A DNA stretch of 64,000 nt from positions 23,828,527 to 23,892,526 of the forward strand of contig OX485808.1 of the NCBI GenBank assembly GCA_950295325.1, given 5' to 3'. The notes below the pieces were generated by a model. That model saw nothing but the letters and a program-made list of their open reading frames with translations, was not told where the DNA came from and ran no database searches. Every line of letters begins with the position of its first letter. The first letter of the stretch is position 1. Source of the stretch: Polytrichum commune (Eukaryota; Streptophyta; Polytrichopsida; Polytrichales; Polytrichaceae). The translations under genes were made by a program, and so were the position numbers. Shown one piece after another: positions 11,562-24,042 of this stretch.

Positions 11562-12008
11562 AACCCAAAAAACTTATATAATATTTAGTATCTATTTACA
11601 GCTCAGAATAAGGGATTGGTGCCGGTTGGTTGGTACAAATTTCCTGCCTTTTACCCACTTGCAGCACCAAGTCACGCGTTACATTTTAGACGATCATACG
11701 GACTCGACTGAAATCGAACCCGGAACGTCTTAACTCAAACATCCTCCCACAACCAACCGAGGAATCATGACTTGGCGTTCACTCTCATAACAAAAACACT
11801 AATTATACCTAAAAGGCATGCACCGCCGTCGGCCATGATCGGCCCACGTTATTTGTTTCTCGGTTACTATAGTGTCCATCCTCGAAAGAGGAGAGTAGTT
11901 TTGTCCCAGCTTCCCCATGTCCTGTGGGCATCGGGTTGTTGGCATTACGAACGGACACTCCATTCACGCCGGCCCTAAAAAGGGACCGGAGTTTCTATCT
12001 ATCTATCT
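11562..12008 (+). other. LINE-A 3'UTR with terminal hairpin and TATC tail
   Basis: The last part (from about 11868) aligns with a separate fragment at 24054-24196. Both end in a small hairpin followed by a short microsatellite: CCGGCCCTAAAAAGGGACCGG at 969-989 of the 11 kb block (11969-11989), then TTTC and TATC repeats to 12008. Hairpin plus microsatellite tail is a usual recognition signal for the reverse transcriptase in CR1/L2-like and related LINEs. The minus strand of about 11620-11790 also contains pol III-like A- and B-box words. Confidence 0.6.
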
Positions 12009-12165
12009 AGGTTGTGGATACTATATAATTGAATCTTTTGTTTGTTCTCCACATGTGGAAGCCTTCAAAGGATGTGAAGCAAGTGAATTGATCCACCTAC
12101 ACAATATAGCTCTTACAATTACGACACATGTGCACATTGAAATGAATCGTTATGTATTTACCGCT
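12009..12165 (+). repeat. Right target-site duplication of LINE-A (~157 bp)
   Basis: This is a direct repeat of 947-1104. It runs on without a break into CGTAAGTCTTCTTGC, which is the sequence following the empty site in copy 2 (from 34129). The left duplication instead runs into LINE sequence at 1105. Confidence 0.85.
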
Positions 12166-13713
12166 CGTAAGTCTTCTTGCTACTCTTGGGAGGTTTATTT
12201 GCTAACAAAGGACAAGGATTGAGAGTTGCATGAGATTGTATTAGGTAGATGGTAGAGATGCCGTCGATATCAAAATTGAGTGAGATGATGCCTAATTTTA
12301 TTTATGAAGTTGATGACTACTCTATATAAAAGGTCCAATCATACAAATGTGTCAATCGACTTTGTGTCAACAATTTTGCTTCGTGAATGTTTCGTAAAGC
12401 AAGGTTGCAAATCTCATTTTATAACTCATCTTGAAAATACAAAAGACATAGGGATAATATGGGTTATGGGTCAGTTCATTGATATCAAATTATGCTAAAT
12501 GATATGTACCCCCCTACTGTGAGTGGGCTTAGGGGACCCATTATTAGAATCAAAACGCATTCACCTCTCTTATTCCATCAAGAAAGAAGAAGAATCACAA
12601 CATTGCCATGGACTCCACTACATATTGCATTTATTGCCACTAATTCTATGTGTTTTGCTTATTACCAATTGTAAACAACCCATGGAGTGTCCACCAACAC
12701 TAAAAGTAAACCTAGCATTATTTGTTATTCCTTGTTAAAAAAGTTGGGCATTCTATATTTATGATATTGCAACTATTTTTACTTCCTAAGTGAACTTTCA
12801 CTCATATTTCAATCATCCATGATAATGTTTCAATGCTTGCATGTTAGGATGCTAAATAAACGTTGCTTCAATAATTGGCAATGATTTCATCCATGACCAA
12901 ACTTGTAAGCTTATCTGGTGACTTTAAACACAACATTTAGTGTAGTAAAACAAAGCATATAGAAATAGCAATACTAAAACAAAAATTAGGGTCTCATCCC
13001 AAAGTATGTAGAATTATCTACAAACATCATGTGAAGAAACACGTGAAGGTATGTGAGTCTTAATGCGTAGTCACTCCTCTTAAAGGGACACTAATATTTA
13101 AGTGGTATATGGATATATACCAAAAATGACATATGTCATGATGGAGTGTGTGCTTGACACATAGACATTGTTTTAAATTCATCGATTAACACATTTGGAT
13201 AGACCTATATGATCAATAAAAGAGAGTGAGATTCTTCACTATGACATTTCAGATTTGGTTGTAGAATTTGAAACGACAATCTTTATGATTCACAATTGCT
13301 AACATGACAAGACACTTCTTAGTCTAAATCAACCATTGACTTTTTGTGTGGAATGGGAAGTGCCCACAATAAGACCATATAGTTCATGTTCATATACTTC
13401 TAATACGTTCATGCTATTATGTACTTGTTCTTTATATTAGATGATATGAAATATTTGTCAAACTCTTTCCGAGTTACTTCGCATGTCAAGAAGAATAGAT
13501 AATCTTGCAAAACAACAATCTCTCATTAGTATCTATGAGAACCCGAAACGGACTTTAAAAATGTGTTGGGGTTATTCAATGATAAGTTAAAACAAGGAGG
13601 AGCCACGATCGCATACAAGTTGGGCAATGCTTTAAACTCTCAATTACAGCCAATATCATCTCCTAGTGATGTGGCAAAAAGCATGCCCCACCTCGTCACA
13701 AACACTTATCTTA
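12166..13713. other. Non-coding stretch, partly deleted in copy 2
   Basis: 12166 to about 12360 matches 34129-34330 of copy 2. After that copy 2 jumps directly to sequence equivalent to 15204, so about 2.8 kb here has no counterpart. I see no convincing gene; the ORF at 13563-13898 reads through the end of the repeat at 13714 and looks accidental. Confidence 0.5.
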
Positions 13714-15778
13714 GGGTTGGTTTGCACTATGGACCATGGCATTGTAAGAGCGTTGATTGGTTGCTGAACTCGTCCCAACACCACTTCGGTTTACAGTTAG
13801 GAAAGAATGGCAGAGGGACCATGGAGATCGAGGTCCCCAAAATACAATTTCCAAGGTCTAATAAATGCATTGACATGCTCCAATGGGTCTTGCGATGAGA
13901 GAGGTAAGAGAGATGGTTTGGTAGGAAAAGGCAAGGGCCCAAGGTAGAGAAATGTCATTTTAATATATATTTAATGAAACCTTTTTGGGGGCATGTATAC
14001 AACTCTTCCCACTAGGCAAGGCTCACACTTTTTAGCATCTATATGATGTAATGAATCTTGAAAAGCAAGTCCGCCCTCTATGTGCCTAGATCATATCATA
14101 GGCCATGAGACATATCATTTCTTCCATGCCCTACCCCTTGAACTTGCTCCCACATGTTTCATCAAATAATGTGGGACATCTAGAACTCAAGATGTTGAGT
14201 GGAAATTTGTTTTTCTGTTCTACCAGTTGAAATGTTTGAGATTTGGGGACTTGTAATATACCGTTGGAAAGGTCCTAAAAGTACCTTTTTGACGGTACAT
14301 TACACGCTCTAGAACTTTTAAAAATTACAGTTGCAAAACCAAAAAGAAAAAACTGTAGTCGGGTGCAAGCACAGTAAAGTGGATAGCTCCCGATCCCTAC
14401 CCAGTGTTCAGTGAAAGTGATTCAAAACTATACACTATCTTTGAATTTTGTGAAGAAAAAAATCATAGACATTTTAAAAACATACTAACCTACAAAGCCA
14501 AACAAATTCTGATGACAAAAGAAATTCCAAGGAAAGTCTACATATATTAGAAGACAATGCAAGTGGTGTGCAAGTAAGTGATATTGAACAAGTGATTGTC
14601 TAAAATTTGTTTAAAGTATGATAAAACTCCATTAAATTGATGGCTTTCTACAAAGTTTTGTGATGATGCCCTCAAGTAGATAATGAATTCAAGGAATATC
14701 AAAGAAAATTCCAATATCAAAATAGTTAAGGTCGTGAAATCTATGTCCAAAACCAGACTCAACCATTTGCTTTTGAGCATCACTTTTAATGATAAATATT
14801 GAAGATCTCAACTTGATTTTCTACATTTGAGTATTCTAAACAACAACAAAAGTCATCATGAAAAGAAATCCAAATTAGACAACGTTTTTCTACTACTTTT
14901 AAGCCTTTGACCAAAAATATTATGGTTCTAGTATACCGGAACACTTTTTGGGTCCACTTTACCATGCTTGCACCCAGTCATCTAGCGACTATAGATCAGG
15001 ATGATCAAAAGAATTGCAATGGGAAAACAATTGTGGTTTTTTATCACATAGTTTACTACTACACTAAACATGAAGTTTTGCGTTTTATACACAAAATAAG
15101 AATGCATACACTAAATATGAATAACCCTATGAAAGCAAGTAACATTAAATGCAAACTCAACACTAAATATCAACTATGGTAATATGTGGAAGTTACATGT
15201 TTAAATTTAGTGTTAGTAAGCATATGAAAAGAAAAGAAAAGAAATCGTAAAAGGAGATTTCCAACATATCTTCTAGCAAATCTTCTACCACTAATTATCA
15301 AAGAATTGAAAATTAGTGTTGAGCAAGATGTGGTGGTAACAACATTAAATTTAAACGAACACTTAATATCTTATTTAATAGTGACAACACAAGGTACATG
15401 TCACATGTAAATTACATGTCACATGTACAAATTAAATCGCTTGCTTTTTGTAAAAAACGTTGTGAAAAAATTTGCAAGCCACATCTTTGACACATTTAAC
15501 AAGAAGTGAAGCCCAAGAGAAGACAAGAGAATGGTCAAACTTGAATTTATACCAACACTGCCCTTTTTGGGCATGTATTAATAAACACCAGCACATTCAT
15601 TTTTTGGTGCATGGTCATTCTTCTTGTCCACATTTGGTTTACACCTACTGAGGGGCCCAAGGCTTTCAAAATTAGTTTTTCAAGAAGTTGGACCATGGAA
15701 GTCAAACCATGAACTCGGACCAATGACAAAGGCCCTCTTTCATGGTCCGACTTCATGGTCCATAGTGTAAACCAACCC
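13714..15778. mobile_element. Possible PIF/Harbinger-like non-autonomous element
   Basis: The left end GGGTTGGTTTGCACTATGG is preceded by TTA at 13711-13713. The right end is its inverted form (CCATAGTGTAAACCAACCC) followed by TTA at 15779-15781. About 25 terminal bases match with one mismatch. No transposase is visible in the ~2 kb interior, which is AT rich with short ORFs only. Copy 2 keeps only the right end (to ~37158), because its left part is missing. The two ends could belong to different elements. Confidence 0.4.
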
Positions 15779-15959
15779 TTAGATATATTAACATCCCACA
15801 AATTCTCCATTGACTAGAGTAGAGTAAAGTAGAGTAGAGTAACATGTGTTTCAGCTTAATCAAAATTGAGTCCCACCTTGATCGAAATGCATGTACCATG
15901 TAGATTGTTGATGGGAACCAGACCACGAATAGGCGCATCTAATATTAATACAATAATAA

Positions 15960-16933
15960 TGTCGTGCACCACTCCATGAGGAGTGCCCAAAACACCATGG
16001 GCACAAGGGGGACCCCAAAGTGACACCCGTGACTTGTTGCGCCGTTGGTGAGAGGGCCCAAGTGATCATAGTGTGGGAGAGGACCCCGGGCGTTGGGAAC
16101 GCCTCCCACCCACAAAGACTAGGAAGCACAAGGGTAGGGCCATCAGCTATGCGTAGCTTATGGCGTGTAGATTCTAGAATGCTCAAGAACATCTCAATCG
16201 GAGGTGTGAGCTAGGAGTTATGGCAATTTGAGTGTGGCGCTGTCTCGGGACAACGCCCTGGTACAACAGTGGCCTGGAAGTGGCTCCCGAGACTGCCAAG
16301 GTTTGAATAGGTATAGCTTCCTCAATACTTGCCCAAATGGGGCAAGTGAGGAGTCCATCGGAATCTACGTGAAGCGCAGATGAAGATGAAGTGGTTGCTT
16401 GTTAGCATCAGAGATCACAAAAGGAAGTTATGATGTTCTGAAGCTTCTAAGGGCTTCTAGGCCCAGCGGCTAAGGGAAAATGTCTACTTGGCCCCAACTC
16501 TTGGTACAGAGACAGAAGGTTTCTTGACGGTGGGGTAGGGGCCCCGCCGAAAGTCCTAGAGGCTTATATGGGTGAGGTGAAGTGGTCTCACCCACCCGAG
16601 GCCGAACGGCACGGCCTCCATGGGCATTGGCCCAATGTGAGGACATAGGTGCCTAGTATGCTTCGGGTTGTTATAGTGTTGCTCCGGCAACGCGATGATC
16701 AACATAAGATTGGACTTCCATGGATGGAAGTCCACATCTAAGAAATGGTTACCGATTAAGGGGTGAGTCCCAAAAGCAAAGTACGAGGGTTGGTTCCCCT
16801 CCTATGAACTATAAGGTCCGGGGTAGGAGGAGCTAACCATTGGCATGGCAGAATGCGAAGGCTTAGCGCTCATAACCTTTGCTAGAAATGAAAATTGGCA
16901 AGATTGTTAAGGGGGCTAGCAAGGGTTGCGACC
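15960..16933 (+). mobile_element. Family-B solo LTR, shared by both duplicated copies
   Basis: It starts TGTCGTGCACC and ends GGTTGCGACC, a mutated form of the TGTCGC...GCGACA ends seen at 18584-19555. Flanks are AATAA on the left and AATAG on the right, a slightly decayed 5-bp target duplication. The orthologous copy sits at the same place in copy 2 (37351-38317), so this insertion predates the segmental duplication. No internal retroviral genes are present. Confidence 0.7.
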
Positions 16934-17403
16934 AATAGTGCCATGACACATGTCCCTAGTTGCCAGTGCTAAACCTCCTTACGGAATGAGCGGTTATGGC
17001 AAACTCTAGACATTGGTAATATGTTCGGGCCAACTTATGACTTAGAAAATTCATAGTGATCTCAATTTAAAGAATAAAATTACCAACAAAAAATTTCAAT
17101 CCGCATGAATATTATATTTCCACACGGGAAATATTTACGTTGCCTTATACCTCTCTAGATCCGGCACATAATTTCTTCAATGATCAATTATGAGCGCCTC
17201 TACTATAGTGCGGTTTACGATTTGGAGTTACATAGTGTTATAACTTTTCATCAACATTTTTTTTTAAACCAAGTAAGTTACATCATGTTCTTTGATGTGC
17301 ATCATCCGTTAATCTGATAAGTATAGTTCTTGAATTAATTGGGCTATATTCGTATGGATTAGGATTATTTAGACTTAATTACATTTAATCAAACTTAATT
17401 ACT

Positions 17404-17750
17404 TTGAGTGTGTATGATTACTTTGTGAAAGAGGAAAGTATTAACTAAAATGTTATAAAATGAACACACTACAAATAAATCACTCATTTTAGTCCCATTT
17501 TAGAATGACAAAGACCCTTTGACCGGTAAGTCACAAAATTTATAACCTCAATGCTAATGAGGATTTTGTAATGTTTTTGACTTCCAAATTAATTACATGC
17601 TTTATTGACGGTTCCATTTCGAAAAGGAAATCCCAATCAATCATTTACTTACTCAATGGAAGTGAACATATATATTAGATTTTGAACCTTAAAAATGAAG
17701 TGCACTCAATATGGGTTATATGGACAAGCGTCCTTCAAGAATGCCAGGGT
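17404..17750 (+). repeat. Upstream block of the membrane-protein gene, repeat copy 1
   Basis: An AT-rich block with landmarks CATTTTAGAATGACAAAGAC, TAACCTCAATGCTAATGAGG and AAGTGCACTCAATATGGG. It occurs again at about 38935-39290 (copy 2) and, without the downstream gene, at 52430-52765. It lies immediately upstream of the gene remnant and may contain its promoter; that is inference from position. Confidence 0.5.
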
Positions 17751-20732
17751 CAGGCCACGGTCCAGAGGTCGAGGCTTTGGCTTTTTCGGTGCCGCCCCCG
17801 CCCGTTGTCCTAATGCGTCGGAGATATTTAGAAAGACCCCGGAATTGGGAGGCCCGATGCCCTTTACGACCACGTTTGCTAGCTTGTCTCGAGGTTGACA
17901 GATAGCCGTAGGATGTAGATACGATGGACGGCTGAGATACTCCCACCCCTCTCGTTAGTGAGGCCATTAGTGAAGGCTCCGTGCTCTTAAGCTGACGGCC
18001 TGCAAGGTTTCCATAGCCGACCCTCAGATAGCTGCAGTGCATTTGTTTCCATTGCACTCGTGGTATTGCGTTCGTGCCGGTGTTGGCGGAGTTGTTCACT
18101 ATAAGTCGGGGGTGGAGATGATGTTGGGCATGATGGCGTGAAGAAGGATGGCTGGCATAATAATCTAGGGTTTCAGTATATACCACATTGGCAAGAGCTT
18201 GTTGGAAATCGATCAAGTGTGACTTTTGTTTCTCAACATTCACAAACGATCTGGCATCGAAGAGTTGTAACCGGATGAGTACTCTCTCGTTCGAGTGAGG
18301 TAGATCGTTGTTTCTACATCGTCCGAACCAAGAGTGCATGGGCGAAGGCAATCACAAGGCAGCAGAAAGATGAGTGGCACTAACACGTGAGGCATTGACG
18401 GATGCTACTGCCGGCAGAATATGGACAAGGTCCAAAGGGAAGAACCCACTCTCAGTTCGAAGTGAAGTAACGTCGGTGGGGTAGAAATGAAGGTGGGTTT
18501 GGAATGGCCGCGCAGGTTGCGTTGGTGTGCGCGGTTGGATCCTCTGATTTTCTCGGTCATAGTCGTCAGTTTGTGGTCCGTTGTGTCGCGCACCTCTCCA
18601 TGAGGAGTGCCCGAAACACCATGGGCACAAGGGGGACCCCGGAGTGACACCCGGGACTTGTGGCGCCGTTGGTGAGAGGGCCCAAGTGATCCTAGTGTGG
18701 GTGAGGGCCCCGGGCGTTGGGAACGCCTCCCACCCACGAAGACTAGGAGACACAAGGGTAAGGCCATGAGTTATGCGTAGCTCATGGCGTGGTGATTCTA
18801 GAAAGCTCAAGAACACCTCAATCAGAGGTGTGAGCTAGGAGTTATGGCCATTTGAGTGGGGCGCTGTCCCGGGACAGCGCCCTGGTACAGCAGTGCCTGG
18901 TAGTGATTCCCGAGACTGCCAAGGTTCAAACAGGCATACCTTCCTCAAGACTTGCTCAAATTGGGCAAGTGAGGAGTCCATCGGCATCTACGTGAAGCGT
19001 AGATGAGGATGGAGTGGTTGGTTGTTATGATCAGACATCATACAAGGAAGTTATGATGGTCTGAAGCTGCTAGGGGGTTCTAGGCCCAGCAGCTAAAGGA
19101 AAATGTCCACTTGGCCCCAACTCTTGGTAGAGAGACAAGAGGTTGGTTGACGGTGGGGTAGGGGCCCTGCGTGAAGTCCTAGAGGCTTATATGGGTGAGG
19201 TGGTGTGGCCTCACCCACCCGAGGCCGAACGGCAAGGCCTCCATGGGCATTGGCCCATTGTGAGGCCATAGTTGCCTAGTATGGTTCGGGTTGTTGTAGT
19301 GTTGCTCCGGCAATGCGATGATCAACATGGGATTGGACTTCCATGGATGGAAGTCCACATCTAGGAATGGGTTACCGATTAAGGGGTGAGTCCCGAAAGC
19401 AAAGTAGGAGGGTTGGTTCCCTCCTATGAACTATAAGGTCCGGGGTAGGAGGAGCTAATCATTAGCATGGCGGAATGCGAATGGTTAGCGCTCGTAACCT
19501 TTGCTAGAAACGAAAATTGGCAAGATTGTTAAGGGACCTAGCAAGGGTTGCGACACGTTGTGTATGCTACTCAAACGTCGGGGATAGGCGAGTATGATCA
19601 ACAGCTAAGACAAGGGAGTTGGTGACAACTGTTTGGGGTGGTGCTGTCACCCTCTTTGTGATCTCCTTTGATTACTGGAGGACACTGAAGACAATAGTGT
19701 ATGCTGATGATGATTCTAGGCGGAAATTCGGTGAAGTTGTGCTAAGGTTCTCAATGGCAATTCTGTACATTATAAATCCGGTTTTCATGCTTCTTCTGAT
19801 CGTTGAGAGTGCGGCGTGGAGATATCACATTTGGCGGAGAACGCCTGGGTGTGCAGTTTTGTCCTTGTTGTCACCATGGACGAAAGATTCTGCAAAGATC
19901 GTATGCGGTTGTGATGTTGTCATCGCTGTGCCTAAGGTGATTTCTATTCCGCAGAGCTTTATTGGTTCGGACTTGCCGAGCCTTTCAGAAGCAGTGGTGA
20001 TTGGTCGTGGACTAGAAGAATCACGGGAGACCAAAAACATTACCCTTAATTACAAGGGAGTAGAAGTTTTGTTGCAAATGGGTGTTCTTCCTCCATACAA
20101 TCACCTCAAGGTCTTGCAAGGACGTTCTGGGTGGGCCTCAATTATATCCTCAGTGCAAAGTGTGGGATATATATATGGTGTTGTGCTTCGGACTGTACAA
20201 GGACTCCCGGTGAGTCCAATTGAAGTTGTTGCGTTAACGTTGAGCATACAAATCTTGATAAGGGCTCTCCTACACAATATTGTAAGTTTAAGTTATATGC
20301 CCCTTCATGTTTATTTGACAGATCACCAAGCACAAACTTTTGTAGATACGTGCAGAGAATACACTGCAGATGGAGTTCTAAGATTTGGTTTGCGGGCCCA
20401 TGCGTGGTTATAGTCTTGTTGATTTCAAGTGTGGCGATTTATTACGTCATACATGTGTGGCAAACCACAAGGATAATCATGGTTGTCCCAATAATGCTAA
20501 CACTTGTTGGATTATATTTACAACTAATCTTAATGATGGCATATATATATATATGGGTCGGCATACAATTATCCCAATAATTGGAATTTCATGTACAATC
20601 ATGTGCACCATGGTAAATGTAACATCGTACATTCTTGCATTAGTTGTTACAATTAAATATTGGAAGGTTGATAGGTTGAATGCGAAATCTTCTAGCATGC
20701 TAGCTCAAATATTTCCATACATTGGTCAATAA
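17695..20732 (+). pseudogene. Broken paralogue of the multi-pass membrane protein gene (copy 1)
   Basis: 19619-20413 encodes a product closely similar to the middle of the ORF at 40018-41283 (for example LPSLSEAVVIGRG, GRSGWASIIS and VSPIEVVALTLSIQILI). The frame is lost near 20390. The next transmembrane part continues in the 20350-20580 frame (VVIVLLISSVAIYYVIHVW) and the C-terminus in the 20385-20732 frame (NAKSSSMLAQIFPYIGQ), so there are at least two frameshifts. A family-B LTR (18584-19555) separates the upstream part (17695-18583) from the rest. The minus-strand ORFs at 17716-18816 are shadows preserved by the duplication. This copy cannot make the full protein. Confidence 0.75.
18584..19555 (+). 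mobile_element. Family-B solo LTR inserted in the membrane-protein gene copy 1
   Basis: It starts TGTCGCGCACC, ends GGGTTGCGACA, and is flanked by perfect 5-bp duplications CGTTG (18579-18583 and 19556-19560). Copy 2 shows the unoccupied site at about 40109-40116. TG...CA ends, 5-bp duplication and ~970 bp without genes indicate a solo LTR left by recombination. It contains a perfect 24-bp GC-rich palindrome at 18859-18882. It inserted after the segmental duplication and helped inactivate this gene copy. Confidence 0.85.
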
Positions 20733-23560
20733 AAATATTTGCAATATGATTTGCAAATGTAGTGTGTTTTTATTGGAATAAATTTCATTTCCATTTGTAC
20801 TAGGTTGGTCACTATAATAATCTCTCTATTTAGAAAAACAAAACAAAAAAAATTCTAAGGGAATGATCGTTGTCAAATGTATGTACATCAAATAAGAATT
20901 TGATGGTCATTCCAAGTTGGGTTTGATGGTGAATCTTGTCAAAATGTTATTCTACATTCTCACAATATATTGTAATAGGTGGACCCACCACATGGTGTCA
21001 TTGAGCCCATTTTTGGTAGCATGTTCTTTGCACATACAATCTCACCTCGATATATAACCACACCTCAGTTATTTGACATATTTCCCGTCAACCAAACTCT
21101 CTGGAGTTAATTTATCCCCATATTACGATTACGATGCTTGTAATATGACATGTTTTAGGCCAATTTGTCATGTTATACATGTAACTAATGTGTACACGTG
21201 GTGTACCCACACTAAGATAATGCTATGGGATTGAGGAGTTGTTCCGAGTACGACATTGGTTTGTTGGTGGGTTAACTTAACTTAACTCAAGTTATTGGTT
21301 TAATCTCGGTTCCAAAACATACGTTGCACTTTTGGGTGGAGGTTAAAGAATTTGAGGATTGTAATAGTTGAGACGAATCTCTGGATCCAGGATGTTGCGA
21401 GCATTGTAATTTAGTGAATCAATATGAGGTGAGAGGCATGCAAGTTGTTCATGAGTGTTGTTGCCACCCTTGCCCTCCTCATGAAGTAGAAAACAAATAA
21501 TGTATTATTTTAGGTTGAACGTTACGCTAGTGGTGCAACCAACATATTTGAAACTGACAACTTTCAAACGAGGTTTCTTGGAGATCCAAGGAAGGGCCAT
21601 ATCATACAACAAAGTTGTTCCATGGATGGCACATGAGAGCTTTTAATAATGCATCGCCTTTGAAGGTCATGTTTAACTTGGCATAACCCACATTTGAATC
21701 TTTTGAATCATGGAATCCTTTGAACCTTTGAATCTTGGAAGTGAAGAATATGTGTAGTTGATACACAACCTATCAAAGAATATGTGCAATTGGGGGGGGG
21801 GGGGAGTATTGTTGATGCAAAATACAACATGGTGTAGTTGATGAATTTGGGATGAGGTAGAGAAACCCTTTGGATTTTTATTTGAAGGAACAACCAATGA
21901 ACGTGACTGATGTGGATGACCAACCAACACCAACAGTCTATCCTACTCAAGCTCATGAGTGCGCCCAATTAGTATCAAGTTTTGCAATGGGCCATTCTTT
22001 GAAAATAACAATTGGAGATGTGATGAATATGTCAAATTTTACGGATAAATTGAATAGGACGTCAAATTCCAACATCAAAAAGCATTATGGGATGACTATA
22101 GACTTTTACTTTTGTAGTGTGTGGTATGGTGAAGGCATCATCATGGGACTACAATACTTTTAACTCCATATTGTGTGATGTTGGAAGCATATTTCTTTAA
22201 TAGAAAAGTTTGTTCAAACTTATGTATCTTCATTGTGTATACCAACTAACATCTTAAATTGAAATAGGCCATTTTCTTGAGAAAACTTGATAGTACAACA
22301 TTTGAGATTAAAATGTCATAATGTTGAGAATACAACATATGGAAGATATGATACTTTCTTGCACGACCAAACATGTCATCTCAAAGAAGCAGAAGAAAAG
22401 TCAACCTTGTCAAAGAATTACTCCCTTTTACCCTAAGAAATCGAAGTATCTTTATCGACCTTATAGTCTTCCCTCTACCCCATTAAGTTACCGATTATTC
22501 TATGACGGTTAGATTACTACATTCTATTGGTCACGTGACTAGTATATCCACCACTATTGAAACTGCCAATATCTATCTTTGGAAGCTCATCGGTTAGGGT
22601 CCCTATACCAGCTTGCCACCAGTCTAACTATACCATCAATATTGTCAGGGACTTCCTTATACACTATGGTTACCAGTTGGCTTGCTCTTTCCTCTCCTAT
22701 TAAGTCTTTCGGTTACCCATTACCCATGAGAATACCTAACTAGCTATTCCCAATTTTGAGTATTGGTAGCCCTTTTCCTACTGTTGGTAATACCATCCCT
22801 ATTACCAAAAGATAGTTTCCACATTGACCACCTATCACCTAGGAATCCCAATTGCCCAAATGTGTCGATACTCTTGTGTTAGGATTTGGTGCTACCGCCT
22901 ACCATTAACATATAAACATGCTACGTACTCTCTACCCCCGTTTGTATCCCAAACCTCTATTCTTGTGGACACACACTTTGTTAGCAATATTGATACTGTA
23001 GCTAGCTTAAGATCCATGATAGGGCCAACTCCACACAATTATCAACACACTACCTCCAACCATGCACCAAGTATGGAAGATGTTGTATGCAAAACAACCA
23101 ATTCCCCACCAAAACTTCCATTGAGTTAAAGGATACCTCTATTGAGCAAGGTTCAAGAGAATATACGAGTCAGTGTCTGAAGAGGATTTTGGGCATAAAT
23201 AGTCAAAGTCCTAGTGTTTCCAAGTCCAAATGGTGACATGTTGCAATGTGTGAGTTTCCTTCATCAATTTGAGATATATTCTATAGATGCCTCTAAAATG
23301 ATCGTATGTTACGTGGATGAAAAGTGTTATTATCGTTAAAAAGCTACAGCAATGTATAACTCCTAATACTAACCCACACTAATAGGACAATTTAGTGTAG
23401 TAGGAGAACCGTTGGATTAAAATACTAACACCACTCCCAATCTTTGCAAACGTCCTCCATGGGCATCTTAAAATTGGACTATCTTAGCATATGGGCCTAC
23501 CGTGCCCAACATCAACCTATGGTGTGGATCAGTGCCCGGGAAGTTTTTGGGCATGTCTTA
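20733..23560. other. Duplicated intergenic DNA with a small shared ORF
   Basis: It aligns throughout with 41284-44090. The only reading frame alike in both copies is at 21870-22163 (97 codons) and 42401-42685 (94 codons). Both read PTQAHECAQLVSS or close variants, and differ by conservative and non-conservative changes alike. It resembles no family I know and may be a gene remnant. A run of 13 G lies near 21788. Otherwise nothing recognisable. Confidence 0.4.
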
Positions 23561-24042
23561 GGGTCACTTCACACACGAGTACTGAGAGCCCATGTCCATT
23601 ACACTTCAAGCACTCTTATTGGTGGAAAAGGCACAGCCGGTCCAAGTTTGCTTCACACAATGCTTGAGGGACCAAATGAGTATATATGTGAATGCAAGAT
23701 GGATGTCAAGTCTACACGGATTCCTACATGGCATCAAATGGATCATGTTTCATGGTCACTTGGACTATTTTCAAAAACCACCTCTTGGAGGTAAGACAAT
23801 GGCACTCCGAACGCTCACAAACGTCGATTTGTTTGATTTTATCATGTGTGAGGACCCGCATGAATAGAATTTCATTGGAATAGCATTTGGTTGAGGGCAT
23901 GGTTGCATATGACTTCACACTGCACTTGAGGGTCCGTGACCACACTATATGATTTCGGAGGTGACTTGGGACGGTCTTTCCACACTTTCTTTTGGGCTCT
24001 CACAATTTCATGGTCACGGCATTTGGCTCGTGTGTGAAGTGG
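23561..24042 (+). mobile_element. Harbinger/Tourist-like MITE M1 (copy 1), 3' end lost
   Basis: It begins GGGTCACTTCACACACGAG after TTA and ends GGCTCGTGTGTGAAGTGG. The last bases of the terminal repeat and the right TTA are missing because the LINE 3' fragment begins there. The orthologue at 44091-44592 is complete. Confidence 0.7.

Larger units (their letters stand above)
1105..12008 (+). mobile_element. LINE-A: Dualen/RandI-like non-LTR retrotransposon with two endonuclease domains
   Basis: The order is 5'UTR (1105-1500), ORF1 (1501-3678), spacer, ORF2 (4239-11561) and a 3'UTR ending in a small hairpin and a TATC microsatellite tail. ORF2 holds, in order, a 2A-like motif, APE-type endonuclease, reverse transcriptase, methyltransferase-like segment, RNase H, CCHC finger and restriction-like endonuclease. 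Having both endonuclease types is known for the Dualen/RandI clade first described in Chlamydomonas. Bounds are set by the ~158 bp flanking duplication and the empty site at 33971-34128. The length is near full, but both ORFs carry stops and frameshifts, so this copy is inactive. It inserted after the segmental duplication. The clade call is inference from domain content, not phylogeny. Confidence 0.85.

Noticed and set aside
11620-11790. A functional tRNA gene on the minus strand
   Set aside because: B-box-like word present but no acceptor or T-stem pairing; at most a SINE remnant.
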